NCBI RefSeq assembly: GCF_000585355.1 | Contig: NZ_KK073873.1 | Span: forward strand, 3,081,703 to 3,145,702 | Origin: Xylanibacter oryzae DSM 17970 | GTDB taxonomy: Bacteria; Bacteroidota; Bacteroidia; Bacteroidales; Bacteroidaceae | Length of the DNA stretch: 64,000 nt | Direction: 5' to 3' | In this document: positions 27,637 to 36,452 of the stretch, piece after piece | How the letters are laid out: the number at the start of each line of letters is the position of its first letter | Numbering within the stretch: position 1 is the first letter of the stretch | The notes under the pieces: model-generated | What the model was told of the DNA's origin: nothing | Database searches by the model: none | Seen by the model: the letters and a program-made list of their open reading frames with translations, nothing else | Translations under genes and position numbers: made by a program

Positions 27637-30600
27637 ATGAAAAGAAAATACATTATAAGCATAGGACTTAGTCTGATGTTGGCAATGACTTCAGCACCGG
27701 CTATGGCGCAAAATCAGAATATTAAGGGACAGGTATTAGACGAGAACGGAGATCCTATAATAGGTGCCACTATATCTGTGCCAGGAACGAAATCAAAGGG
27801 TACTATCACTGACCTTAATGGTAATTATACAATATCAGTTTCTAAAGATGCCAAGGTTACGATTACTTATGTGGGATATCTTTCACAGACAGTAAAGCCT
27901 GGTGGCAAGATACAACTAAAGGAAGATTCTCAGAATCTTAATGAAGTCGTTGTAGTTGGTTACGGCTCGCAGAAGAAGGCTCATCTTACTGGTTCGGTAG
28001 CTACTGTACCGGTAGACGAGATACAAGACCTCTCTAATGGCGGTTTGGCTTCATCACTTAGCGGACTTGTAAATGGTCTTAGCGTAAGTGGCGGTAGTGC
28101 TCGTCCTGGTGAGAATGCTCAGATATATATACGTGACACAAACTCATTGTCAGATGTCGGCAGTACAGCTCAGCAACCTCTGTTCGTAATAGACGGATAT
28201 ATATATCCTAACGATGTGAAAGTAGGTAATGCTTCTCAAAACTTGGGTGCAGAGGCCTTCAATAACCTAGACCCTTCACAGGTAGAAAGCATCAGCGTAT
28301 TAAAGGATGCCTCTGCTGCTGTGTATGGTGCACGAGCTGCCAACGGTGTAATCTTGGTTACAACCAAAAAGGGAAAGATGGGATTTCCACAGGTTTCTTA
28401 TAGTGGCACATTCGGCTTTACTGACGAGATAGCACGCCCTAAGATGCTGAATTCATATAACTACGGACGCCTTTATAATGAGATAGCTGCTGCAGACCCT
28501 ACTAATACTACACTGAATCAGAAGACAGCCTTATTCCAGGCCGACGAACTAGAGGCAATGAAGGGGCTTAACTACAACTTGCTTGATAAGTACTGGACAA
28601 CCGGTTCGACAATGAAGCACAGTGTAAATGTAAGCGGTGGAACAGAAAACGTAAATTATTTCGCAGGTTTATCATACTTCGATCAAGATGGTAATCTTGG
28701 AAAACTAGATTATAATCGTTGGAACTATCGTGCCGGTGTAGATGTCAAGATCAGTAAATGGCTGTCTGCCAACCTTACTGTATCAGGCGATTATGGTAAG
28801 AAAAATAAACCATTGGTAAAAGTAGGTGGAACAAATAGTGAGAAAGACTATAACCTGTTGCTTACACGTCCTTACTATATGCCTGAGAGTGTAGGAGACT
28901 ACCCAATAGTAGCTTACGGAGTAAGCAATACACAGAAAAATCAAAATCAGCAATACGCATTTGATGTATTACAGAATAATGGAGATTTCAGCAAAAACAT
29001 GAATTCTAATCTAACAATCAATGGTAGTGTTGGTTATGATTTCGGTTGGAGCAAGATTCTTAAGGGACTGAAGTTGAACTTTGCATATTCTAAAAGCATT
29101 AACGATGATAAGACCAATGAATATGGTTCTTCTTTCACTCTGTATAGTATGACCAAACGTTTTGGTAGTGGAAACCATCTATATACTCCCACAGCGGGAG
29201 AGTCTTACGACGATTATGTATATGCCGGTAATTTTAACGCATTACAGTTGGATAATGGCAATTACTTGTCTAGAACAATGACCCGTACCGACAATTATCA
29301 GATGAACTTCACTGCATCATATGCTCGCGATTTCGGTGCACATCATGTATCAGCACTTTTCTCTATAGAGAAGTCGGAAACAGAAAGTGAATATGAGGTA
29401 GGAAGTGGCTCAGATCCATATGAGTTTACTACATATCAGTCTAACTCTATACAAGGAGACAAAACCACAACATTTACACGTAGCGAATCTGGTGCATTGT
29501 CTTATATCGGACGTGTAAACTATTCGTATGCCGACAAGTATCTATTAGAATTCCTTGTTCGTTCGGATGCATCAACAAAGTTTGCTCCTGAGCACAGATG
29601 GGGAACATTCCCTGCTGCAAGTGCCGGATGGATAGTATCAGAAGAGCCATGGTTTAAGAAGTCTGTAAAATGGATGGATTTTTTGAAGGTTCGTTCTTCT
29701 TTTGGTCTTACTGGGCGTGACAATACAGCTCCATGGCAGTGGATGCAGGTTTATGCGCTCGATTCAAATAAAGGAAATGTTTTTGGAGAGGGTATAGGCA
29801 ATGCTTCGGGAACTCGTATCACAATAAACAAGTCAAACTCAGCCGTAAACCGCGATGTACATTGGGATAAAGACTATAAGTTTAATATCGGACTTGATGC
29901 TTCTTTCATAGACAGACGTTTGTCTTTAACATTTGACGCATATCACGAATGGAATCGCCAAATGCTTATGAACATAGCTCAGACCGTTCCTTCTACTGTT
30001 GGTACACCATCTGCTGCCGTAAACTTGGGTGAGATGGACAACTGGGGATACGAACTCAGTATGACATGGCGTGACAAAATAGGAAAAGACTTTAAATATC
30101 ATATAGGTATCAATACCGGTTATACTGATAACAAAGTACTGAATATGGACTGGGAAACAGACTATCTGTATCGTCAGATTACAAAAGGTCATCGTTCTGA
30201 TGTAGGTTTGTGGGGCATGCAATGTCTCGGAATGTTCAGAAGCTTCCAGGATATAGAAGAATACTTTGACAAGTATCATATCACATCTTATATGGGTATG
30301 ACAAAAGATAAAGTTCGTCCTGGTATGTTGATATACAAAGATGTACGCGGAGCCAGACAGGCAGACGGAACATATGCCGGACCAGACGGAGTAGTAGATA
30401 AAGATAATGATCAGGTATGTCTCTCTAATCGTTCTAATCCTTATGGCTTTACAATGAACTTTGGTGCAGAATGGAAAGGATTCTCTATATCAGGGCAGTT
30501 TGGCGCAAGCTGGGGTGGATATACACTGTTGCCATCACAGGCGCTAAGTCCTAATGGAAGCATAGAATATTGCAATATGCCTTCATTCTGGAATCCAGAT

Positions 30601-30954
30601 AATATGTATGTATATAAAGATATCTATGATGGATCAGGCAATTTGGTGGCATCTGCCAATCATACAGCCTTCTATCCTAATCTTGCATATGCAAGCGTTA
30701 ACTCTGTAGCATCAAGCTTCTGGCGAATTAGCTCTGCACAGGTAGTTCTAGACCGTCTTACAATAGCATATACTATACCTGCAAGATTGGTAAAGGCCAT
30801 TGGTATACAGAATGCCCGTATTAATGTTACCGGTCAGAACCTGATAAACTTCTATAATCCTTATCCAGACAATTTTACAAGTCCGATGGCAGGAACTTAC
30901 GGAAGCTATCCTAATCTTAGAAAGTTCACAGTAGGTGTGAATCTTACTTTTTAA
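27637..30954 (+). CDS. susC: SusC-family TonB-dependent outer-membrane transporter
   Basis: The product is 1105 aa. It has a signal peptide ending PAMAQ, a carboxypeptidase-regulatory-like domain (about 26-105, IKGQVLDENGDPIIGATISV), a TonB box (NEVVVVGYG), a plug domain (about 115-230, SISVLKDASAAVYGARAANG), and the long beta-barrel ending VGVNLTF. These are all features of a SusC transporter of the pectin locus. It imports oligosaccharides released at the surface, together with SusD encoded 27 bases downstream. The neighbouring PL1 and GH106 genes point to pectin fragments as substrate. Expression is likely controlled by the HTCS upstream. Confidence 0.95.
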   Translation: MKRKYIISIGLSLMLAMTSAPAMAQNQNIKGQVLDENGDPIIGATISVPGTKSKGTITDLNGNYTISVSKDAKVTITYVGYLSQTVKPGGKIQLKEDSQNLNEVVVVGYGSQKKAHLTGSVATVPVDEIQDLSNGGLASSLSGLVNGLSVSGGSARPGENAQIYIRDTNSLSDVGSTAQQPLFVIDGYIYPNDVKVGNASQNLGAEAFNNLDPSQVESISVLKDASAAVYGARAANGVILVTTKKGKMGFPQVSYSGTFGFTDEIARPKMLNSYNYGRLYNEIAAADPTNTTLNQKTALFQADELEAMKGLNYNLLDKYWTTGSTMKHSVNVSGGTENVNYFAGLSYFDQDGNLGKLDYNRWNYRAGVDVKISKWLSANLTVSGDYGKKNKPLVKVGGTNSEKDYNLLLTRPYYMPESVGDYPIVAYGVSNTQKNQNQQYAFDVLQNNGDFSKNMNSNLTINGSVGYDFGWSKILKGLKLNFAYSKSINDDKTNEYGSSFTLYSMTKRFGSGNHLYTPTAGESYDDYVYAGNFNALQLDNGNYLSRTMTRTDNYQMNFTASYARDFGAHHVSALFSIEKSETESEYEVGSGSDPYEFTTYQSNSIQGDKTTTFTRSESGALSYIGRVNYSYADKYLLEFLVRSDASTKFAPEHRWGTFPAASAGWIVSEEPWFKKSVKWMDFLKVRSSFGLTGRDNTAPWQWMQVYALDSNKGNVFGEGIGNASGTRITINKSNSAVNRDVHWDKDYKFNIGLDASFIDRRLSLTFDAYHEWNRQMLMNIAQTVPSTVGTPSAAVNLGEMDNWGYELSMTWRDKIGKDFKYHIGINTGYTDNKVLNMDWETDYLYRQITKGHRSDVGLWGMQCLGMFRSFQDIEEYFDKYHITSYMGMTKDKVRPGMLIYKDVRGARQADGTYAGPDGVVDKDNDQVCLSNRSNPYGFTMNFGAEWKGFSISGQFGASWGGYTLLPSQALSPNGSIEYCNMPSFWNPDNMYVYKDIYDGSGNLVASANHTAFYPNLAYASVNSVASSFWRISSAQVVLDRLTIAYTIPARLVKAIGIQNARINVTGQNLINFYNPYPDNFTSPMAGTYGSYPNLRKFTVGVNLTF

Positions 30955-30981
30955 GTAATAGATGATATAATTTAAAAAATA

Positions 30982-33186
30982 ATGACGATGAAAAGAACTA
31001 TAAAATATATTGGTTGCGGTTTGATTTCTGCATTCGTATTTTCATCTTGTAGTGATTCTTTCCTAGATGAAAAAAAGAACTATGACAATGTAAGTACTGA
31101 TATTTACAACTATTATAGTGGTGCAAACGGCCGTGTAAATGATGTCTATGGATGGTGTCTTCCTACACCGAACGTACAGGAAGTGCAACTTTGGAAATAT
31201 CCTTCAGCCGGAAGCAATGACCTGATTGGTAAGAGTACAGAAGAGTATAGCGGTTTTGGATCATTTGTTGATCCGGATAATCCACTTTCATCAACTAGTT
31301 CAACCAATTCGGTACCTGATTACTTTATGAGTACTCAGAGTAACGTACAAGAGGCTGTATATGGTCGTATCCGTAATATAAACGATTGCATTAGTGGTAT
31401 AAAGGGTGGCTCTTTATCTGAAGATGACAAGAATACATTCCTTGGACAGTGCTACTTCTTCCGTGCATGGTGTTATTATAATTTGGTAAAATGGTATGGA
31501 GGTGTATCTATTGTAACTGATGTGCAAAATCCTGATGAGTCTTCGGTTACTCCTCGTTCTTCGGCAAAAGACTGTATCGCATTTATTCTTAGCGATCTTG
31601 ATAAATCGGCTCAAATGCTTGCTTCTAAGACAATGAAAGGCGGTTGGGGTTCAAGCGATTATGGACGCGTTACAACCGGTACAGCTCTGGCTCTTAAGGG
31701 ACGTACATTGCTGCTCTGGTGCAGTCCTCTATTTAACCGCAGCAATGACGAGTCAAGATGGAAGTCGGCTTATGATACAATGAAATCAGAACTAGACTCT
31801 ATCAATGCCTGTGGATATGGATTGTATTCTACATCTAATAATGTTAACGGATCAGATTTCGCTTCAATGTTCTCGCAGACAGGTAGAAATCCTGAGGCTG
31901 TATTTATAACGTTATTCAATAATTTCCTGGATAATGGTCTTAACGATACACAGAAAAATAACTCATGGGAGCGTTTTATCCGTCCTTCTAATACGACTGG
32001 TGGTGGTAAGAATGCATCTGCAATGATTATAGATATGTTCCCAATGGCTGACGGTAAGCGCCCGGCAACATGCGATACATATACCAAACTGGCTGTTTCT
32101 GATTCTACTTATGATGAGAACTACCCATTCGTAGGTCGTGATCCTCGTTTCTATCGTACATTTGCTTTCCCTGGCTTCCGTTGGGCATATTCTGGCGACC
32201 CTACCCAGGCAGACTCTCATAACCCATCATATGATAGTGGTAAAAACTATGCTGTGTGGAACTATGTTTGGTATACAAGTACAAGTGATCAGGCTAATCC
32301 TGAAAGTGGAAACTCTTATGGTGCAGATAATCTCCTTACAAGCAAAAGCGGAGTGTATGTACGTAAGAAAAGCGACGATTATGACGTAAATAACAGTCCA
32401 TTGTACCAGTGGAACGCAAAAGATGCAAATGGAGGTTTCGCACATTCGGGAGCTCAGCATATGGAGATAAGATACGCAGAGGTACTGCTTAATCTTGCCG
32501 AGGTTGCTTGTGGCGCAAACCAGTTGTCTGATGCTGTAGCCTTATTGCAGAAGATACGTGCACGTGCGGGATACTCGGCATCTAACAATTATGGTCTTCA
32601 GAGTAATCTGACAAGTGATCAGGCTGCTTGTATGAGTGCTATAATATATGAGCGCCAGATTGAATTTGCATACGAAGGTAAGCGCTTTGACGATCTACGC
32701 CGCTGGATGCTATTTGATGGCGGTGCTACTAAAGTAGCCGGTGCTCCTTCTACTTGGACTCTTACGGGTTGGGGTGGAAACACATGTACATGGTTAGGAT
32801 TTAAGCCTCTTAATGGGCAGAGAAGAGAAAATATGGAATTCCGCGTAGCAGATAAGTTCGGTTTGGGCGGTACTACTTACGATTCAGATCCTTTAGTAAA
32901 GAACAACGTGACACGTTGTGCTGCGGTAGACTTGAGGAAGGACTTGGGCCCTCAACTTCAGACTCTTAAGGCATGGTACAAGAGTAATCTTGTTCTTAAA
33001 CTTAAGAAGGGTGATGCCCGTAATGCTAGTCATGTAGACGAATATATGTATTTCAATCCCAGATATTACTTCTTGGGTTTATCCTCAGGAGCTTCTGTCG
33101 TAAACAAATCTTTACCTCAGACGATTGGTTGGGAAGATTCCAACAATGGTGGAGCGGCCGGAACGTTTGATCCTCTTGCACAGTAA
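30982..33186 (+). CDS. susD: SusD-family surface glycan-binding lipoprotein
   Basis: The product is 734 aa, starting at MTMKRTIK or two codons later. A lipobox ends SSCSDSFL. The SusD/RagB fold is recognisable from the TPR-like helices (NDCISGIKGG, FFRAWCYYNLVKWYGG, with the usual R-x-x-x-Y-x-x-L pattern) and the C-terminal GKRFDDLRRW block (residues about 570). At 734 aa it is longer than most SusD proteins (500-650), with extra loops in the middle. It caps SusC and binds the polysaccharide at the cell surface. A strong terminator follows directly (33,201-33,238), so the susCD transcript ends here. Confidence 0.93.
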   Translation: MTMKRTIKYIGCGLISAFVFSSCSDSFLDEKKNYDNVSTDIYNYYSGANGRVNDVYGWCLPTPNVQEVQLWKYPSAGSNDLIGKSTEEYSGFGSFVDPDNPLSSTSSTNSVPDYFMSTQSNVQEAVYGRIRNINDCISGIKGGSLSEDDKNTFLGQCYFFRAWCYYNLVKWYGGVSIVTDVQNPDESSVTPRSSAKDCIAFILSDLDKSAQMLASKTMKGGWGSSDYGRVTTGTALALKGRTLLLWCSPLFNRSNDESRWKSAYDTMKSELDSINACGYGLYSTSNNVNGSDFASMFSQTGRNPEAVFITLFNNFLDNGLNDTQKNNSWERFIRPSNTTGGGKNASAMIIDMFPMADGKRPATCDTYTKLAVSDSTYDENYPFVGRDPRFYRTFAFPGFRWAYSGDPTQADSHNPSYDSGKNYAVWNYVWYTSTSDQANPESGNSYGADNLLTSKSGVYVRKKSDDYDVNNSPLYQWNAKDANGGFAHSGAQHMEIRYAEVLLNLAEVACGANQLSDAVALLQKIRARAGYSASNNYGLQSNLTSDQAACMSAIIYERQIEFAYEGKRFDDLRRWMLFDGGATKVAGAPSTWTLTGWGGNTCTWLGFKPLNGQRRENMEFRVADKFGLGGTTYDSDPLVKNNVTRCAAVDLRKDLGPQLQTLKAWYKSNLVLKLKKGDARNASHVDEYMYFNPRYYFLGLSSGASVVNKSLPQTIGWEDSNNGGAAGTFDPLAQ

Positions 33187-33200
33187 TTATAATTTATATC

Positions 33201-33238
33201 AGATTCCCACTATATTATTTGGTGGGAATCTTTTTTTT
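33201..33238 (+). terminator. Intrinsic terminator after susD
   Basis: AGATTCCCAC pairs with GTGGGAATCT around an AT loop and is followed by eight T residues. Only the plus strand has a T tract. Confidence 0.9.
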
Positions 33239-33453
33239 AATGTTTTCCGGTCATCAGACTTATCGTATGATGCCGGCGTTGTCGGAGATAGGAAATTGAT
33301 GGTCGGAGTGGGCGTGGTTGACTATCTGACAGTGGCGGGCGTTTTATATCTCATTGACGATGCAAAGGTACAGCATTCTTTTGTAACTTGCAAGGTATTA
33401 CCCCTGCCATGAATTTAATTTGATTTTAGTTTATCAGAATTATTGGATTTATG

Positions 33454-33480
33454 ACGGTGTGCTTTCAAAACACAGCGTCG
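33454..33480. repeat. 27-bp palindromic repeat, copy 1
   Basis: Begins ACGGTGTGCTTTC and ends ACAGCGTCG. Its ends pair (CGTC/GACG and CACA/TGTG), so it is an imperfect hairpin of REP-like size. An identical copy lies 87 bases on. Confidence 0.85.
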
Positions 33481-33540
33481 GCATCAGTCAGTCTTGACAT
33501 TGCAGCTATTTAATCTAAGAAGACCATTGGCATTTTATTA

Positions 33541-33567
33541 ACGGTGTGCTTTCAAAACACAGCGTCG
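33541..33567. repeat. 27-bp palindromic repeat, copy 2
   Basis: Identical over all 27 bases to copy 1 and preceded by similar T/A-rich text. It directly abuts the left inverted arm of the next element. Confidence 0.85.
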
Positions 33568-33746
33568 TCGGTCTCTCGGTCTTTTGGTCTCAAAACTAAC
33601 ATTCTAATTAAAAGTCCTTTATATAATCCTCTATAGTTTATTATAATTATTAATTATTAATAATTATAATAATATTATATAGATATAAATCAAAAATAAT
33701 AATACTTAAGTTTGCATAGTTTGAGACCAAAAGACCGAGAGACCGA
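33568..33746. mobile_element. MITE-like element with 30-bp inverted ends
   Basis: The left arm (33,568-33,598) and right arm (33,717-33,746) are inverted copies differing by one A/T insertion; both contain GGTCTC and CGGTCTCTCGG text or its complement. Between them is AT-rich DNA with its own 12+12-bp palindrome (TTATAATTATTA, 5-nt loop, TAATAATTATAA). The whole could fold as one long double hairpin. No coding frame is present and no target duplication is obvious, so a miniature transposable element is inferred. Confidence 0.5.
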
Positions 33747-33813
33747 AATACGTCTGATTTGACACTAAAATAACAAAAAGGAAGAAGAATGATTTTAAAT
33801 CGCAGGAAAATAT

Positions 33814-33821
33814 TAAATTTG
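33814..33821 (+). promoter_or_regulatory. Promoter box of the pectate lyase operon
   Basis: TAAATTTG followed by CGG, predicting a leader of about 210 nt before the ATG at 34,041. No good -33 TTTG was seen. Confidence 0.45.
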
Positions 33822-34040
33822 CGGCTAAAACATGATAATAGACATTCTAGCTCCGATTTTTATCATTATACACTACTTAATGCCTTTAAAATCTGAGAGA
33901 TAATGATTTTAGGAATGTAAACAGGCCGGCAGATAGTAAAAAGAGAATGCAATAATATATTAGCTTAAAAAAAGAGTTGCTGTTTGATTACAAGTATAAA
34001 GCTTCTTCGTCTATAATACAAACGAATTAAAACAATTAAA

Positions 34041-35777
34041 ATGATGAAAAATAAACTATTACTCGCGGCTTTTGCTGCTTTGATTATGCCAACGGCAGTC
34101 AAAGCTCAATATCCGGTTATTACGAAGGAGGCTCAGGACAAAATAGACTCTCTCCAAAAGGTGTGGACTGCACATTCTGATTCAGCATGGGCTGTAGCTT
34201 TTCCTATTGTTAAGAAGGAGGCTATGCAAGGCCGTCCTTATGTGCCTTGGGCTTTTCGTCCTTACGATTTGCGTCAGGCTAAGATACCTGCATTCCCGGG
34301 TGCAGAAGGTGGCGGTATGTATACGTTCGGAGGACGTGGCGGTAAGGTGATTACTGTTACAAATCTTAATGACGATGGCGTTGGTTCATTTCGTTGGGCT
34401 TGCGAACAGGGTGGAGCCAGAATCGTTGTGTTTAATGTATCTGGTATCATTAAACTCAAAACCCCTATATTAGTAAGGGCTCCTTATATCACAATAGCCG
34501 GACAGACTGCTCCGGGTGATGGCGTATGCATCGCAGGAGAAAGTTTCCAGGTGAACACTCATGATGTAATTGTACGTCATATGCGTTTCCGTCGTGGTAA
34601 CACACATTCATGGTATCGTGAAGACTCGTTTGGCGGAAATCCTGTTGGAAACATAATGATAGACCACTGCTCTTGTGAGTGGGGACTTGATGAAAACATC
34701 TCTTTCTATCGCCATATGTTTGATCTTGGAGACAGTTTTGGAAGTCGTAAGGAACCAACTGTAAATGTAACCATTCAGAATACCATTTCGGCTAAGTCGC
34801 TGGATACATATAATCATGCTTTCGGTAGTACAATTGGTGGCGAGAATGCTTCTTTTATGCGTAACCTATGGGCAGATAACACCGGCCGTAATCCTTCTAT
34901 TGGATGGGGTGGAGTATTCAATTTCGTAAATAATGTAATATTCAACTGGGTACACCGTACGGCTGATGGCGGCGAGTATTCTACAATGTCGAACTTTATA
35001 AATAATTATTACAAACCGGGACCATTGACACCTAAAGACAGCAATGTAGGATGGCGTATCGTTAAGTCGGAAAGTCGTAGTAACAAACTATTCCCATTCA
35101 AACAATATGGCCGTGTATATGCAGAAGGCAATATAGTAGAGGGATATGATGCCATTACCAAAAACAACTGGGCAGGTGGAATACAAACTTCAGATAAAGA
35201 CGGTGATCTTGATCCGGAAGAATTGGCTTTGATGCATTCTTATGAGCCATTTGTAATGCCATATATTAAAATTCTTCCTAAAGAGCAGACATACGATTAT
35301 GTATTGAATAATGTAGGCGCAACAATTCCAAAGCGTGACATCGTAGACCAAAGAGTTATAGATGAAGTACGCACCGGAAACGTATATTATGTAAAGAAAT
35401 TACCGAAGGTTAATCCTTATGGAGACGTATGGGGACTTAGCTCTAAATCTCAGGCTCCTGACGGATCATTCAAATATCGTCGCCTGTCAAAGGATTCTTA
35501 TATGCAGGGCATTATCACAGACCCTCGTCAGATGGGTGGATATCCTGAGTATAAAGGCAAACCTTATAAGGACAGCGATGGAGATGGAATGCCAGATGAA
35601 TGGGAGAAAGCCAATGGCCTTAATCCTAACGATCCTAGCGATGCCAACCAAGACTGTAATGGTGACGGATATACCAACATTGAAAAGTACATCAATGGTA
35701 TAAGTACAAAGACCAAGGTTAATTGGAGTGATTTGAAAAACAATCATGATACATTGGCCGAACAGGGAAAACTTTAA
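34041..35777 (+). CDS. Polysaccharide lyase family 1 (pectate lyase), secreted
   Basis: The product is 578 aa with a signal peptide ending AVKAQY. The PL1 region starts at IPAFPGAEGGGMYTFGGRGG and runs through the parallel beta-helix (VRHMRFRRGNTHS, then IMIDHCSCEWG), which holds the Asp/His cluster for calcium-dependent cleavage of polygalacturonate. Near the C-terminus is a calcium-binding thrombospondin-type/EF-hand-like block (DSDGDGMPDEWEKANGLN, then DANQDCNGDGYTN), common in Bacteroidetes PL1 enzymes. It would cut homogalacturonan into unsaturated oligosaccharides by beta-elimination. It is the first gene of a three-gene set with DUF3826 and DUF6298. Confidence 0.88.
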   Translation: MMKNKLLLAAFAALIMPTAVKAQYPVITKEAQDKIDSLQKVWTAHSDSAWAVAFPIVKKEAMQGRPYVPWAFRPYDLRQAKIPAFPGAEGGGMYTFGGRGGKVITVTNLNDDGVGSFRWACEQGGARIVVFNVSGIIKLKTPILVRAPYITIAGQTAPGDGVCIAGESFQVNTHDVIVRHMRFRRGNTHSWYREDSFGGNPVGNIMIDHCSCEWGLDENISFYRHMFDLGDSFGSRKEPTVNVTIQNTISAKSLDTYNHAFGSTIGGENASFMRNLWADNTGRNPSIGWGGVFNFVNNVIFNWVHRTADGGEYSTMSNFINNYYKPGPLTPKDSNVGWRIVKSESRSNKLFPFKQYGRVYAEGNIVEGYDAITKNNWAGGIQTSDKDGDLDPEELALMHSYEPFVMPYIKILPKEQTYDYVLNNVGATIPKRDIVDQRVIDEVRTGNVYYVKKLPKVNPYGDVWGLSSKSQAPDGSFKYRRLSKDSYMQGIITDPRQMGGYPEYKGKPYKDSDGDGMPDEWEKANGLNPNDPSDANQDCNGDGYTNIEKYINGISTKTKVNWSDLKNNHDTLAEQGKL

Positions 35778-35789
35778 ATATTTGGTGCA

Positions 35790-36452
35790 TTGAAAAAGAT
35801 AATCATTTTAGCTTTATTGTCAATACTGACAATTCAGATGTCGGCAGTAGAACTTGATAGTAATGGTCGTGATACGGCTTATGTATCAACAATACTTAAA
35901 CGCTCTCAGAAAATTGTTGACCAACTGGGTCTTAAAGATAAGTATGCATCTAGACAAGTGCTGAACATAATAGCCAACAGATACTTTAAGTTGAATGATA
36001 TTCATGAGAGCTGTGCCGGTAAGATAAAGAGTGCCAAAGATTCGCTATCAGGTAAGGCAAAACAGTATGCCGTAGAATATGCCCAGAACGAATGTGATGC
36101 GCAACTGTACAAGCATCACTTTGAATTTGCAGCTGATTTGTCTTTATATCTCAATGAAAAGCAGATCGAGGCTGTAAAGGACGGACTTACTTATGGAGTG
36201 GTTAAAGTAACTTACGATGCGACTCTCGATATGATACCTACTCTGAAACCAGAAGAGAAAGCTCAGATCTTGGCGTGGCTAAAAGAAGCTAGAGAATTCT
36301 CTATGGATGCAGAAAACTCTAACAAGAAACATGAATGGTTTGGCAAATACAAAGGCAGAATAAATAACTATCTGGCCAAACGTGGTTATGATCTTGTTAA
36401 AGAGCGAGAAGGATGGTACAAGCGCATTGATTCAAAAAAGAATAAAAAATGA
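35790..36452 (+). CDS. DUF3826 family secreted protein
   Basis: The product is 220 aa, starting at TTG, with a signal peptide ending QMSAVE. It is a helical protein with the DUF3826 pattern (KYASRQVLNIIANRYFKLNDIH, shown in part, and ILAWLKEAREFSMDAENS). DUF3826 proteins are almost always found beside PL1 pectate lyases in Bacteroidetes, but their role is not established. The start codon choice (TTG, followed by AAAAAGATAATC) is set by the signal peptide; no ATG alternative exists nearby. It overlaps the next gene by four bases (ATGA). Confidence 0.8.
   Translation: MKKIIILALLSILTIQMSAVELDSNGRDTAYVSTILKRSQKIVDQLGLKDKYASRQVLNIIANRYFKLNDIHESCAGKIKSAKDSLSGKAKQYAVEYAQNECDAQLYKHHFEFAADLSLYLNEKQIEAVKDGLTYGVVKVTYDATLDMIPTLKPEEKAQILAWLKEAREFSMDAENSNKKHEWFGKYKGRINNYLAKRGYDLVKEREGWYKRIDSKKNKK

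Larger units (their letters stand above)
33239..34040. other. 800-bp repeat-rich gap inside the pectin locus
   Basis: No gene is supported. From left to right: a GC-richer stretch with an imperfect stem (TGTC..AGATA with TATCTGACA) and a minus-strand TACCTTTG box at 33,363-33,370 facing susD; two 27-bp palindromic repeats; a 179-bp element with 30-bp inverted ends; a TAAATTTG box (33,814-33,821), the probable promoter of the PL1 operon; and a roughly 210-nt leader before the PL1 ATG. Confidence 0.6.

Noticed and set aside
33125..33412. 95-codon plus-strand frame over the end of susD and its terminator
   Set aside because: It would have to be read through the strong terminator, and it overlaps susD in another frame.
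33454..33567. Two 27-bp repeats as a possible CRISPR array
   Set aside because: Only two copies, a 60-bp interval, palindromic ends and no cas genes in the window. REP-like repeats fit better.
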